Source: Pseudomonas sp. MIACH
GTDB lineage: Bacteria > Pseudomonadota > Gammaproteobacteria > Pseudomonadales > Pseudomonadaceae
DNA length: 64,000 bases
Assembly (NCBI RefSeq): GCF_001269925.1
Contig: NZ_LHVO01000015.1
Span: 124,001 to 188,000, forward strand
Direction of reading: 5' to 3'
The notes under the pieces were generated by a model. It was given only the letters and a program-made list of their open reading frames with translations. It was not told where the DNA came from and searched no databases. Shown piece by piece: positions 50,363 through 59,468 of the stretch; the first letter of the stretch is position 1; every line of letters starts with the position of its first letter. The position numbers and the translations under genes were made by a program.

Positions 50363-53113
50363 TCAGTTGCCGGTGGCACTGCCCTGGCTGCTGTCATCGC
50401 TCATGTCATAGCCATCACCGTCGCTGGTGCCGCTGTCGCCTTCATTTTGATGCAGCACACCGCCGGTCTTCACCGTCGATTCACGCAGCGTCGAGTTGAG
50501 CGCCGAGCGCGGCAGCGGGTTGCTGGTGGTGGTCGACAGTTCCTGGCGGAACGGGTTGACCAGCTTGGCGTTCAGGCGAATATCCTGGGACGACGCGCCC
50601 ACCGACAGGTTGAAGCTGTCGGCATCCACCACCCATTGCTTGCTCGCTACGTCGTAGTAGGCCAGCGAGCGATCGTTGAGCTCGATGGTCACGCGCTTGC
50701 TCTCGCCCGGCTTGAGGAACACCTTCTTGTAGCCCTTGAGTTCCTTGATCGCGCGTTCGACTTTCGGGTTGTTCTGGCCCACGTACAACTCGGCCACTTC
50801 GGCACCCGCGACCTTGCCGGTGTTGGCCAGGTCGAACGACACCTTGATCGGCGCACCGGCCACCGCCACCCCAGGGGTCACGCTGATGTTGCTGTAGCCG
50901 AAGGTGGTGTACGACAAGCCGTAGCCGAACGGGTAGAGCGGCTTGATGCCCTTTTTCTCGTAGCCGCGATAGCCCAGGAACAGGTCGTCCTTGTAGCTCA
51001 TCTCGGCCAGGGTTTCCTGGTTGTCGAACTTGGGGAAGGTCGCGTAGATCGGGTTGTCTTCGATGTTGCGCTCGATGCTGATCGGCAGCTTGGCCGACGG
51101 GTTGACCTTGCCCAGCAGGATCTCCGCCAAGGCCTGGCCGCCGTTCTGCCCAGGGTAGAATGCATGCAGCGCGGCCGGTACCTGGTCGATCCAGTCGCTC
51201 ATCTTCAAGCCGGTGCCGCCGTGCAGGGTGACCACGGTATTCGGGTTGACCTTGGCGATGCTCTGGATCAGCAGGTTCTGGTACTCGGGCAGGTCGAAGC
51301 TGTGGTCGAAGCCTTCGCCTTCGTATTCATTGCTGTTACCGGCCGCGACCAATACCGCGTCGTACTGGGCCAGGTCCTGCGGCGCTACCAGCGAGGCCCA
51401 GCTCATCTGCACGCCGACCAGGCCGCCCATGGTCGAGAGGTAGCCGTTGCGGCGCGAGTATTCCAGCTTGATGTCGACCGGTTTACCGGCTTCCAGGTTG
51501 ACCTTGGCAAACACCGGGATGGTCGGCGGAATGCTGTTGTTCGGCAGCGGTTTGCCGTCGCCGTTGTCGAGGACTTTCTTGCCGTTGACGTAGAGGCGCA
51601 CGGCGCCGTCGGCACGCACCTTGAACACCTGCTCGCCGCTGACCGTCGGGGTGATCTGGCCGCTGTAGCGAATCGAGGTGGCGGCGGTATCGCCGTTCAC
51701 GGGTAGGCTGTCGGTGGACCAGTCCAGGTCGACATGGGTGTCGGTGCGGCTGGCGGCCGGGTCGCCGGACCAGTTGGTGTTGCTGAAGAACTCGGTCTTC
51801 AAGCCTTTGACGCTGTTGCCATTGCTGTCGGCATGGGTCCAGGTCGAGGTGGCCGGGTCCAGGGACAGCCCGTCGATAAACTCGACCTTGGCGCCTGGCG
51901 CCAGTTGTTGCAGGCCGCTCAGCTCACTGATGTAGTTGGCGGCCATGACGTTGGCGCTGCCAAAACCGGTAGGCGGCGCGTACTTGGCCAGGGCGCCGAC
52001 CACGGCGATGCGCTTGACCTTCTTGGCGTCCAGCGGCAGCAGGCTGTTCTGGTTTTTCAGCAGCACGATGCCTTCGCGGGCGGCGTTCAGGGCCACGCGG
52101 TTGCTGGTGGCGCTGTTCATGTTGTGGCTGGTCAGCGGCGCCTTGCTGTCGAACTTGTACAGGTAGATCTGCTTGAGGATGCGGCGCACCTTGTCATCGA
52201 TGGTCGCGCTGCTCAGCTCGCCGCTGTCCAGGTACGGCTTGAGGATGGTGCTGTTCATCTGGTAGCCCATCATGTCCAGGTCGGTACCCGCCTGGGCCGC
52301 CGGCAAACCGTCGACCACCGCGTTGTAGTCGCTCTGCACGAAGCCCGGGTAGCCCCATTCGGTCTTGAGGATGTCACGCATCAGGTGCTTGTTCTGGCAC
52401 GCGAACTCGCCGTTCACCTTCTGGAACGCGCACATCATCATCGCGACTTTGCTGTTCTTCGAGGCGGACTCGAACGGCGGCAGGGTCATCTCGCGCAGCA
52501 CGCGCTCACTGATGATTTCATTGAGGTGGAAGCGGTTGCTTTCCTGGTCGTTGGCGGCGAAATGCTTGGCGTTGGCCCACACGCCACGGGACTGAATGCC
52601 GTTGATCACGGCCGGCGCCAGGCTGGCGCCGAGGAACGGGTCTTCACCGGACAAGTACTCGAACGCCCGGCCGCTGTACGGCATGCGGTACAGGTTCACG
52701 CCGGGGCCGGTGACGAACTGATAACCGCCACTGGCGGTGTCATAGCCCAGGGCACGGCCCAGGTCGATGGCGCGACGCGGGTTCCAGCTGGCGGCCAGGT
52801 TCGGTCCCGACGGGTAGACCACGCCCTGCGCGTTGCCTTCGCTGGTGTAGCGCACGCCCACGCCGCCATCAGCGCCGTGAATCTGCGGGATGCCGTACTG
52901 GGTCAGTGGCTTGACGTCCCAACCACCGGTGCCGCCGATGTAGGCGAGTTTTTCTTCCATGGTCATCTTCGCCAGGGTCTTGTCCGCGGCTTTTTCCGCG
53001 CGGCTTACCCGACCTTCATCCAGGGCCGGGCTGGTGGCCGCATGCACCTGGGACACGGCCAGTGCCAGCAGGGCGAAGGCCGACTGTGCACCGATCATTT
53101 TGCGTTTATTCAT
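50363..53113 (-). CDS. Secreted GH3 beta-glucosidase-like enzyme with PA14 insert
   Basis: The 916-residue protein (from ATG 53113, which follows GGAGAGACCC) has a signal peptide, cleaved near QVHAATS (residue 25). A GH3 catalytic region follows: KLAYIGGTGGWDV, PSGPNLAASWNPRRAIDLGRALGYD, VWANAKHFAANDQE and the nucleophile Asp in GFVQSDYNAVVDGLPAAQAGTDLDM. The second GH3 domain is split by a PA14-like insert near residues 430-570 (YSGQITPTVSGEQVFKVRADGAVRLYVNGKKVLD), and a fibronectin III-like domain closes it (residues about 790-860). An extra Ser/Asp/Gly-rich tail of about 40 residues ends the protein. It is probably secreted; the adjacent type II secretion genes offer a route. Confidence 0.86.
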   Translation of the reverse strand: MNKRKMIGAQSAFALLALAVSQVHAATSPALDEGRVSRAEKAADKTLAKMTMEEKLAYIGGTGGWDVKPLTQYGIPQIHGADGGVGVRYTSEGNAQGVVYPSGPNLAASWNPRRAIDLGRALGYDTASGGYQFVTGPGVNLYRMPYSGRAFEYLSGEDPFLGASLAPAVINGIQSRGVWANAKHFAANDQESNRFHLNEIISERVLREMTLPPFESASKNSKVAMMMCAFQKVNGEFACQNKHLMRDILKTEWGYPGFVQSDYNAVVDGLPAAQAGTDLDMMGYQMNSTILKPYLDSGELSSATIDDKVRRILKQIYLYKFDSKAPLTSHNMNSATSNRVALNAAREGIVLLKNQNSLLPLDAKKVKRIAVVGALAKYAPPTGFGSANVMAANYISELSGLQQLAPGAKVEFIDGLSLDPATSTWTHADSNGNSVKGLKTEFFSNTNWSGDPAASRTDTHVDLDWSTDSLPVNGDTAATSIRYSGQITPTVSGEQVFKVRADGAVRLYVNGKKVLDNGDGKPLPNNSIPPTIPVFAKVNLEAGKPVDIKLEYSRRNGYLSTMGGLVGVQMSWASLVAPQDLAQYDAVLVAAGNSNEYEGEGFDHSFDLPEYQNLLIQSIAKVNPNTVVTLHGGTGLKMSDWIDQVPAALHAFYPGQNGGQALAEILLGKVNPSAKLPISIERNIEDNPIYATFPKFDNQETLAEMSYKDDLFLGYRGYEKKGIKPLYPFGYGLSYTTFGYSNISVTPGVAVAGAPIKVSFDLANTGKVAGAEVAELYVGQNNPKVERAIKELKGYKKVFLKPGESKRVTIELNDRSLAYYDVASKQWVVDADSFNLSVGASSQDIRLNAKLVNPFRQELSTTTSNPLPRSALNSTLRESTVKTGGVLHQNEGDSGTSDGDGYDMSDDSSQGSATGN

Positions 53114-53620
53114 GGGTCTCTCCGACAACAGTTCAGTAAACATGGGGCGCCGAGAAGTGCGTATTGCACTGCACCTCGTCACTTTTTTCTGGGCAATAGT
53201 TGCCCGTGATCGCAATTTTTAACCGATGGCTAATTGCAACTATTTGGCGAATTTCGCAGTTTTATAAGTGTAATAATTGTATTAGTTATTGTTGTGGATA
53301 GTGTCTAAGCGATATCACGAGATGGCATTTTGAACCGCAAAAACCGCATAATTAAGGCAATTCTTGCGCTTGGAAGTCAAACAAAAGCTAATTTTTGCGT
53401 GAAATAAGAAATAATTTCTTACCTTTTGGAACTAAGGCTAAACCTACTAGTCGATTGGTTTAAGAAAATTTGTCGAGTCGTGGCTAACTAGTGGCATTGC
53501 TCGGTAGTTCTAAAATGCCATGTTTACACAAGCTGTCATACACAACGCTTTGGTGTAGGGTCTTGATCGAGTTCAAGGCGCCACTTGGGCTATCTGCTGT
53601 TTTTGATCTGGAGAAAGTTG
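53114..53620. other. AT-rich intergenic region before the GH3 gene
   Basis: The 507 bases are much richer in A and T than the flanking genes. A perfect palindrome TAAGAAATAATTTCTTA lies at 53405-53421. The region must hold the promoters of the GH3 gene and of the small exported protein and is the sort of sequence that MvaT/H-NS-like proteins silence. No gene is supported. Confidence 0.55.
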
Positions 53621-53845
53621 ATGAAGATTTCCCTGTTGGGTGCCGGTGTTGTACTGGGCGTTGCGCTAAGTGGCGCGGCGATGGCGGCGGAGTCCACCGA
53701 CGCCGATGCGAAATCCGGGGCTGCCGATTCCACGGTGCTGACCCAGACCCACGATGCCAAGGCGGTTAAAAAGCAGAAGGCTGAAACCACCAAGGGTGGA
53801 CGGCCGCTGAGCAGCAGCCAGGCCGCGCCGAAGACCTCGAACTAA
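53621..53845 (+). CDS. Small exported protein of unknown function
   Basis: The 74-residue product has a clear signal peptide (MKISLLGAGVVLGVALSGAAMAAE, cleavage near residue 23). The mature part is about 50 residues, hydrophilic, with no cysteine, and unfolded-looking (KQKAETTKGGRPLSSSQAAPKTSN). GGAGAAAG precedes the start, which is chosen over a longer in-frame reading from 53585. It is encoded beside the type II secretion operon but carries no sign of a role there. I do not recognise it. Confidence 0.6.
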   Translation: MKISLLGAGVVLGVALSGAAMAAESTDADAKSGAADSTVLTQTHDAKAVKKQKAETTKGGRPLSSSQAAPKTSN

Positions 53846-53860
53846 CGGGGAAACGCGGTC

Positions 53861-53895
53861 CCCTGTGGGAGCGGGCAAGTCCCCTCCCACAAGGG
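53861..53895. repeat. REP-type hairpin before the T2SS operon
   Basis: CCCTGTGGGAG and CTCCCACAAGGG form an imperfect hairpin in the REP style, downstream of the small exported protein and possibly acting as its terminator. Confidence 0.6.
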
Positions 53896-53938
53896 TCTCC
53901 CATAGCCCTTTAGAACATCGCCCCTCAGATTTTTACCC

Positions 53939-55669
53939 ATGCCCAGCTCCTCAACGCCTCTCAATGCCTGCCAACTGCACATCCCGCACACCGAACAGGT
54001 CTGCGCGTGGCTGATGCAACACGCTGGGTTGAAAACCGTTGACCTGGAGCGCGCCCGACGTCTGTCCCAGGAGGGCGGCGACACCGAGTTGCTCGGCCTG
54101 CTCACGCGCCTGGGGCTGGTCTCGGAAGTAGAGCTGGCCCGTGCCTGGGCTGACCTGCTCGGCGCACCGCTGCTGCTGGCCGATGCTGCGCCGCCGCTGT
54201 TGGACCCATTGCCGGTATTGACCGAACGCTTCATGCGCCACTACCAAGTGGTGCCCGTGGGCTGGAGCCAGGGCGGCCTGCGGGTGCTGGCGGCCAACCC
54301 GTCGCTGGTCTACCCGTTCCAGGCCATGGCCTATGCCTGTGGCGTGCCGGTGTGGCTGGCCGTGGGCCCGCGCAACGAAGTCGAAACCCTGATCGAGCGC
54401 TACTACGGCCAGGGCCGTTCGGCGATGGGCACGCTGATCGAAAACCTCGACGAGCAGGGTGGCGCCCTGGAAGACATCGAACACCTCAAGGACATGGCCT
54501 CCGAAGCGCCGGTGATTCGCCTGGTCAACCTGATTCTGCAGCGCGCGGTAGAACATCGCGCCTCGGACATTCATATCGAACCCTTCGAAAATCAGCTCAA
54601 GGTGCGCTACCGCATCGACGGCGTACTGCACGACGCCGAGGCGCCGCCGTCCAGCTCTTCGGCAGCGGTGATTTCGCGGGTGAAGATCATGGCGCGCCTG
54701 GACATCGCCGAGCGGCGCCTGCCCCAGGACGGGCGCATCATGCTGCGCATCCAGGGCAAGGAGCTGGACTTGCGGGTGTCCACGGTGCCCACCAGTTTTG
54801 GCGAATCGGTGGTCATGCGTTTGCTCGACCGCCAGACCGTGCAGTTCGATTTCCAGAGCCTGGGCTTCGATGGCCAGCGCCTGGAAACCTTCCTCGAAGT
54901 ACTCGAACGGCCCCACGGCATCCTGCTCGTCACCGGGCCCACCGGCTCGGGCAAGACCACCACGCTGTACACCGCGCTGTCGCGGCTCAATACCGCCGAG
55001 CGCAAGATCATCACCGTCGAAGACCCGGTGGAATACCAGCTTGAGGGCATCAACCAGATCCAGGTCAAGCCGGCCATCGGCCTGGACTTCGCCGGCGCGC
55101 TGCGCTCCATCGTGCGTCAGGACCCGGACGTGATCATGATCGGTGAAATCCGCGACCTGGAAACCTGTCGCATCGCCATCCAGTCGTCCCTCACCGGCCA
55201 CCTGGTGCTCTCGACCCTGCACACCAACAGCGCGGCGGCGAGTATCACGCGCTTGCTGGACATGGGCGTCGAAAGCTACCTGATTGCCTCGACCGTCAAC
55301 GGCATCCTCGCCCAGCGCCTGGTGCGCCGCCTGGACCCGGCCACCCGCGAAGCCTTCGAAGCACCGGCGGAATTGATCGCCGAACACGGCCTCGACCGGT
55401 TTACCGAGCAGCGCCCGATCATGCTTTATCGCCCCCGCGCCGATGCGCCGGGCGGTGGTTACCACGGCCGCAGTGCGATCACCGAACTGCTGGTGATGAA
55501 CGAAGAACTGCGCAGCCTGTTGATGCGCCAGGCCGACGCCGCCACCCTCGAACAGGCCGCCCGCCGTGGCGGCCTGCGCACCTTGCATGAAGAGGGCCTG
55601 CGCCAGGCCGTGGCTGGTGTCACGTCACTTGAAGAAGTGTTGCGCGTCACCCGGGGGGAGGGCGCATGA
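53939..55669 (+). CDS. gspE: Type II secretion ATPase GspE (no tetracysteine motif)
   Basis: The 576-residue cytoplasmic ATPase drives pseudopilus assembly. It has an N-terminal GspE domain, then Walker A GPTGSGKTT (333-341), the Asp box near residue 357-365 (IITVEDPVEYQ), Walker B VIMIGEIRD and the His box STLHTNSAAASITRL. The region that usually carries a CxxC...CxxC zinc site (residues about 462-510) has no cysteines (RLDPATREAFEAPAELIAEH... YHGRSAITELL), which is unusual for GspE. It heads an operon of eleven overlapping or closely spaced genes. The next start overlaps its stop. Confidence 0.9.
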   Translation: MPSSSTPLNACQLHIPHTEQVCAWLMQHAGLKTVDLERARRLSQEGGDTELLGLLTRLGLVSEVELARAWADLLGAPLLLADAAPPLLDPLPVLTERFMRHYQVVPVGWSQGGLRVLAANPSLVYPFQAMAYACGVPVWLAVGPRNEVETLIERYYGQGRSAMGTLIENLDEQGGALEDIEHLKDMASEAPVIRLVNLILQRAVEHRASDIHIEPFENQLKVRYRIDGVLHDAEAPPSSSSAAVISRVKIMARLDIAERRLPQDGRIMLRIQGKELDLRVSTVPTSFGESVVMRLLDRQTVQFDFQSLGFDGQRLETFLEVLERPHGILLVTGPTGSGKTTTLYTALSRLNTAERKIITVEDPVEYQLEGINQIQVKPAIGLDFAGALRSIVRQDPDVIMIGEIRDLETCRIAIQSSLTGHLVLSTLHTNSAAASITRLLDMGVESYLIASTVNGILAQRLVRRLDPATREAFEAPAELIAEHGLDRFTEQRPIMLYRPRADAPGGGYHGRSAITELLVMNEELRSLLMRQADAATLEQAARRGGLRTLHEEGLRQAVAGVTSLEEVLRVTRGEGA

Positions 55670-56868
55670 GCCTGTTCAAATACCGCGCCCTCGACAGCCA
55701 GGGCCAAGCGCAGAACGGCACCCTCGAAGCCAAGGACCAGGACGCTGCAGTCGCCGCGCTGCACAAGCGCGGCTTGCTGTTGTTGCAGATCGAGGTGGCG
55801 GGTGCCCAGGGCCTGCGCAAGGCCTTCGGCCGGGGCCAGTTGAACGGCGCGGCCCTGGTCAGTTTCACTCAACAGTTGGCCACGCTATTGGGGGCTGGCC
55901 AGCCGCTGGAACGCTCCCTGGGCATCCTGCTCAAGCAGCCCGGCCAGCCGCAGACCCGTGCGTTGATCGAGCGTATCCGCGAACAGGTCAAGGCCGGCCA
56001 GCCGTTATCCAAGGCGCTGGAGGCGGAGGGCAGCCAGTTCTCGCCGCTGTACTTGAGCATGGTCCGCGCCGGCGAGGCGGGCGGCGCCCTCGAAGACACC
56101 CTGCGCCAGCTCAGCGACTACCTGGAGCGCAGCCAGTTACTCCGGGGCGAAGTGATCAACGCGCTGATCTACCCGGCGTTTCTGGTGGTCGGCGTGCTCG
56201 GTTCGCTGGCCCTGCTGCTGGCCTACGTGGTGCCGCAGTTCGTGCCGATCTTCAAGGACCTGGGCGTGCCGATTCCGCTGATCACCGAGGTGATCCTGGG
56301 CCTCGGCCAATTCCTCGGGGCCTACGGCCTGGTAGTGCTGGCCGGGTTGATTGTCGGCGCATGGGCCCTGGCCGCGCGCCTGCGCGATCCCCAGCGCCGC
56401 GAACGCTATGACCGCCGCGTGCTGGGCATCCGCATCATCGGCCCGTTGCTGCAACGGGTCGAAGCCGCCCGCCTGGCCCGTACCCTCGGCACGCTGCTGA
56501 GCAACGGTGTGGCGCTGCTGCAAGCACTGGTGATTGCCCGCCAGGTCTGCACCAACCGCGCCCTGCAAGCCCAGGTCGCCCACGCCGCCGAGTCGGTCAA
56601 GGGCGGCGGCACCCTGGCCAGCGCCTTCGGCAGCGAGCCGCTGCTGCCGGATCTGGCGTTGCAAATGATTGAAGTCGGCGAACAGGCCGGCGAACTCGAC
56701 AGCATGCTGCTCAAGGTCGCCGAGGTGTTCGACGTCGAAGCCAAACGCGGTATCGACCGCCTGCTCGCCGCGCTGGTGCCGTCCCTGACCGTGGTCATGG
56801 CGGTGCTGGTGGCGGTGATCATGCTGGCGATCATGCTGCCGCTGATGAGCCTGACCAGCAATATATGA
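55666..56868 (+). CDS. gspF: Type II secretion inner-membrane protein GspF
   Basis: The 400-residue platform protein has the repeated T2SSF domains (FTQQLATLLGAGQPLERSLGIL and LARTLGTLLSNGVALLQALVIARQV) with about three membrane segments, the last ending near residue 395 (VLVAVIMLAIMLPLMSL). It couples GspE to the pseudopilins. It starts in the ATGA overlap with gspE. Confidence 0.9.
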   Translation: MSLFKYRALDSQGQAQNGTLEAKDQDAAVAALHKRGLLLLQIEVAGAQGLRKAFGRGQLNGAALVSFTQQLATLLGAGQPLERSLGILLKQPGQPQTRALIERIREQVKAGQPLSKALEAEGSQFSPLYLSMVRAGEAGGALEDTLRQLSDYLERSQLLRGEVINALIYPAFLVVGVLGSLALLLAYVVPQFVPIFKDLGVPIPLITEVILGLGQFLGAYGLVVLAGLIVGAWALAARLRDPQRRERYDRRVLGIRIIGPLLQRVEAARLARTLGTLLSNGVALLQALVIARQVCTNRALQAQVAHAAESVKGGGTLASAFGSEPLLPDLALQMIEVGEQAGELDSMLLKVAEVFDVEAKRGIDRLLAALVPSLTVVMAVLVAVIMLAIMLPLMSLTSNI

Positions 56869-56888
56869 ACCCTTAAGGAAACACGCTG

Positions 56889-57314
56889 ATGCGCCATACC
56901 CGATTCAAGCCCGCCCGCCGCCAGGGCGGTTTTACCTTGCTGGAAATGCTCGCCGTGATCGTGCTGCTGGGCATTGTCGCGACCATCGTGGTGCGCCAGG
57001 TCGGCGGCAATGTGGACAAGGGCAAATACGGCGCGGGCAAGGCCCAACTGGCCAGCCTGAGCATGAAAATCGAAAGCTACGGCCTGGACGTCGGCTCGCC
57101 ACCCAAGAGCCTGCAGCAACTGGTCGACAAGCCAGGTAACAGCGCCGGTTGGGCCGGGCCGTATGCCAAACCGTCGGACCTCAAGGACCCGTTCGGTCAT
57201 GCCTTCGGCTATCGCTTCCCCGGTGAGCACGGTGCGTTCGACCTGATTTTCTACGGCCAGGACGGCCAGCCCGGCGGCGAAGGCTACAGCGCCGACCTGG
57301 GCAACTGGGAATAA
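56889..57314 (+). CDS. gspG: Major pseudopilin GspG
   Basis: The 141-residue major pseudopilin has a short basic leader and the prepilin cleavage site RQGG^FTLLEM (residues 12-19), with conserved Glu at +5, then a hydrophobic helix. The C-terminal part has the GspG calcium-site pattern (WAGPYAKPSDLKDPFGHAFGYRFPGEHGAFDLIFYGQDGQPGGEG). It starts 20 bases after gspF, following AAGGAAAC. Confidence 0.92.
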   Translation: MRHTRFKPARRQGGFTLLEMLAVIVLLGIVATIVVRQVGGNVDKGKYGAGKAQLASLSMKIESYGLDVGSPPKSLQQLVDKPGNSAGWAGPYAKPSDLKDPFGHAFGYRFPGEHGAFDLIFYGQDGQPGGEGYSADLGNWE

Positions 57315-57323
57315 CCCACGACC

Positions 57324-57755
57324 ATGGCCAACGCCCAACGCGGCTTTACCTTGCTGGAAATGCTGGTGGTGATCGTCTTGATCAGCATCGCGGCCGGGTT
57401 GGTAGGGTTTGGCCTGCAACAAGGCCTGCGCGCCGCCAAAGAGCGCCAGGCCGTCGGGCAGGTGGTCGAGGCATTGCGTAGCACGCGGGCGCGGGCGATT
57501 GTCAGTGGCACCGCCGAAAGCACTGTGTTTGATTTGCGCAACCTCAGCGTGCAGGCGCCGGGCCGTCCGAAAAAGTATTGGCCGGCCGGGCTGCAAGTGA
57601 CCCTGCACACTGCCGAGCAAGCCGGCGCTGCGGTGGATTTCTACCCGGATGGCAGCTCCACCGGCGGCCACGTGTTGCTGGCCAACGGCAGTCGGCGTTG
57701 GCGCATCGACATTGGCTGGCTGACCGGCAGCGTCGAATCCAAGGCCTTGCCATGA
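57324..57755 (+). CDS. gspH: Minor pseudopilin GspH
   Basis: The 143-residue pseudopilin has leader and cleavage site AQRG^FTLLEMLVVIVLISI (residues 4-20), Glu at +5 and a beta-rich C-terminus. It lies nine bases after gspG. It is a minor tip component of the pseudopilus. Confidence 0.86.
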   Translation: MANAQRGFTLLEMLVVIVLISIAAGLVGFGLQQGLRAAKERQAVGQVVEALRSTRARAIVSGTAESTVFDLRNLSVQAPGRPKKYWPAGLQVTLHTAEQAGAAVDFYPDGSSTGGHVLLANGSRRWRIDIGWLTGSVESKALP

Positions 57756-58120
57756 AGCGCCAGGCGGGTTTTACCCTGCTGGAAATGCTCGCCGCGCTGA
57801 CGCTGATGGCGATCTGTAGCACGGTGCTGTTGGTCGCCTTCGGCCAGAGCGCACGCTCGTTGTTGCAGGTGTCCCACAGCGACCGCCTGACCCATGCCGC
57901 CTTGAGTGTGATGGATCAGGAAGGCATGGGCCCTTTGGCCAGCGGCACACGCCAGGGCGAGTTGGACGGTATTGCCTGGCAACTGCGCATCGCCCAGCAG
58001 CCCAGTCGCGTCGGCCAGGCCCATCTGTTTCGCCTGGATCTCACCGTCAGCGAAGGCCCGCGCCAGGCCAGTTTCAGCACCTTGAAACTGCGCGCTGCCA
58101 GCGTCGGGGCTGGCTTGTGA
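57752..58120 (+). CDS. gspI: Minor pseudopilin GspI
   Basis: The 122-residue product has the prepilin site QAG^FTLLEMLAAL with Glu at +5. The ATG at 57752 overlaps the gspH stop by four bases; an earlier in-frame start is inside gspH. The assignment as GspI is by order (G-H-I-J-K) and length. Confidence 0.84.
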   Translation: MKRQAGFTLLEMLAALTLMAICSTVLLVAFGQSARSLLQVSHSDRLTHAALSVMDQEGMGPLASGTRQGELDGIAWQLRIAQQPSRVGQAHLFRLDLTVSEGPRQASFSTLKLRAASVGAGL

Positions 58121-58746
58121 AGGCGCGTCAGCAGGGCTTTACCTTGCTTGAGATCATGATCGTACTGAGCCTGCTCGGGGTGTTGCTGACCCTGATCGGC
58201 GGCGCGTTGCTGGGCGCCAATCGCGCCGTGCTCAAGGCCCAGCGCTACACGGTCAGCCTGGATGAAATGCGTGCCGCGCAGCAGTTTTTGCGCACCGCCA
58301 TCAGCGAGGCGTTACCGCTGGATGTGACCGAGGACGACAGCCAGACCGATGGCTTTTTCGCCGGTGGTCCCCAGCGTATGCAGTTTGTCGCGACCTTGCC
58401 GGGTGTGCTCGGCGGCGGTATCCAGCGCTTCACCTTGCAGTTGGTGGGGCCCGAATCGCAGCGCGACTTGCAGGTGGCGTTCGCACGGTTTGAGTCTGAG
58501 GCACAGGTGAGTGTTCCGGCGGCGCGCAGTGAGCCGCAGGTGTTGTTGAAGGATGTCGAGGACCTGCAATTCAGCTATCGCGGCGTGTCGCCCAAGGGCC
58601 AGGCCACCGGCTGGATCAGTACGTGGCCGTGGACCAAGCGCCTGCCTTACACGGTGCGGATTGACGCACGGGTGAATGGCCCGGTGCCGTGGGTGACCCA
58701 GGTGGTTGCCTTGCGCCTGAACCTGTCCGGCGGGGCGCCCGAATGA
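58117..58746 (+). CDS. gspJ: Minor pseudopilin GspJ
   Basis: The 209-residue pseudopilin starts with GTG in a four-base overlap with gspI and has the site QQG^FTLLEIMIVLSLLG. The remainder is a beta-rich globular domain with the family phrase VEDLQFSYRGVSPKGQATGWISTWPW. It is a tip component with GspI and GspK. Confidence 0.86.
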   Translation: MKARQQGFTLLEIMIVLSLLGVLLTLIGGALLGANRAVLKAQRYTVSLDEMRAAQQFLRTAISEALPLDVTEDDSQTDGFFAGGPQRMQFVATLPGVLGGGIQRFTLQLVGPESQRDLQVAFARFESEAQVSVPAARSEPQVLLKDVEDLQFSYRGVSPKGQATGWISTWPWTKRLPYTVRIDARVNGPVPWVTQVVALRLNLSGGAPE

Positions 58747-59468
58747 TCCGGCATCAACGCGGTGTGGCCCTGCTGCTGGTGCTGTGGGTGCTGGCCTTGC
58801 TCAGCCTGTTGCTCGGCGGTTTGGCCGGCTGGGTGCAACTGGAAACCCGCCAGGCCGCCTGGCACCGCCAGCACACCCAGGCGGTGCTGGCGGCCGAGGC
58901 CGGGGTGGCGCTGGCGATGCAGGCCGTCGCCGACCCGTTGCAGCGCAAGCAGTGGATTGCCGACGGACGTGAAATCCCCCTGCTGTTCGACGATGCGCAG
59001 CTGCGCGTCAGCCTGCACAGCGAGCGCGGCAAGTTGTATTTGAACAGCGCCGAGGTGGGCGATTTTGCCCGCCTGGCCCTGGCCTGCGGTGCGACCCAGG
59101 CCCAGGCCAACCAACTCGCCAGAGCCCTGGAAGTGCGGCGTAACCAGGGCCTGGCACCGTTTCGCGTGGTGGAAGAAGTGCGCCAACTGCCGGGCATGAC
59201 CCAGGCGCTGTACAGCGAACTGGTGCCCGAGATCAGCCTGTGGAGCGGCCTGGACCGGCCCGATCCGGCATTCGCCAGTGCCTTGATGCGCCGCGCACTG
59301 AACCTGCCGCATCAGAATGCGGTGGGTGCCGATCCCGGCGAGGTGCTGGTGGTCAGCAGCCGCGCCCAACGCCCCGGCGGTTACCACGCCCAGGTGCAAG
59401 CCACCGTGTTATTGAGCCCCGCGCAAGGCAGCGCACAACCTTATCGAGTCTTACGTTGGCAAGAATGA
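58743..59468 (+). CDS. gspK: Minor pseudopilin GspK
   Basis: The 241-residue protein has a leader with HQRG^VALLLVLWVLALL; the Glu+5 residue of other pseudopilins is absent, as usual for GspK. The soluble domain holds the family's helical AALRQLPGM... -like segment (EEVRQLPGMTQALYSELVPEISLWSGLDRPDPAFASA). It caps the pseudopilus tip. Its ATG overlaps the gspJ stop. Confidence 0.88.
   Translation: MIRHQRGVALLLVLWVLALLSLLLGGLAGWVQLETRQAAWHRQHTQAVLAAEAGVALAMQAVADPLQRKQWIADGREIPLLFDDAQLRVSLHSERGKLYLNSAEVGDFARLALACGATQAQANQLARALEVRRNQGLAPFRVVEEVRQLPGMTQALYSELVPEISLWSGLDRPDPAFASALMRRALNLPHQNAVGADPGEVLVVSSRAQRPGGYHAQVQATVLLSPAQGSAQPYRVLRWQE

Noticed and set aside
53951..55588. A 545-codon reverse-strand ORF opposite gspE
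   Set aside because: G+C-rich codon usage of gspE leaves the opposite strand open; the translation lacks motifs and gspE is certain.
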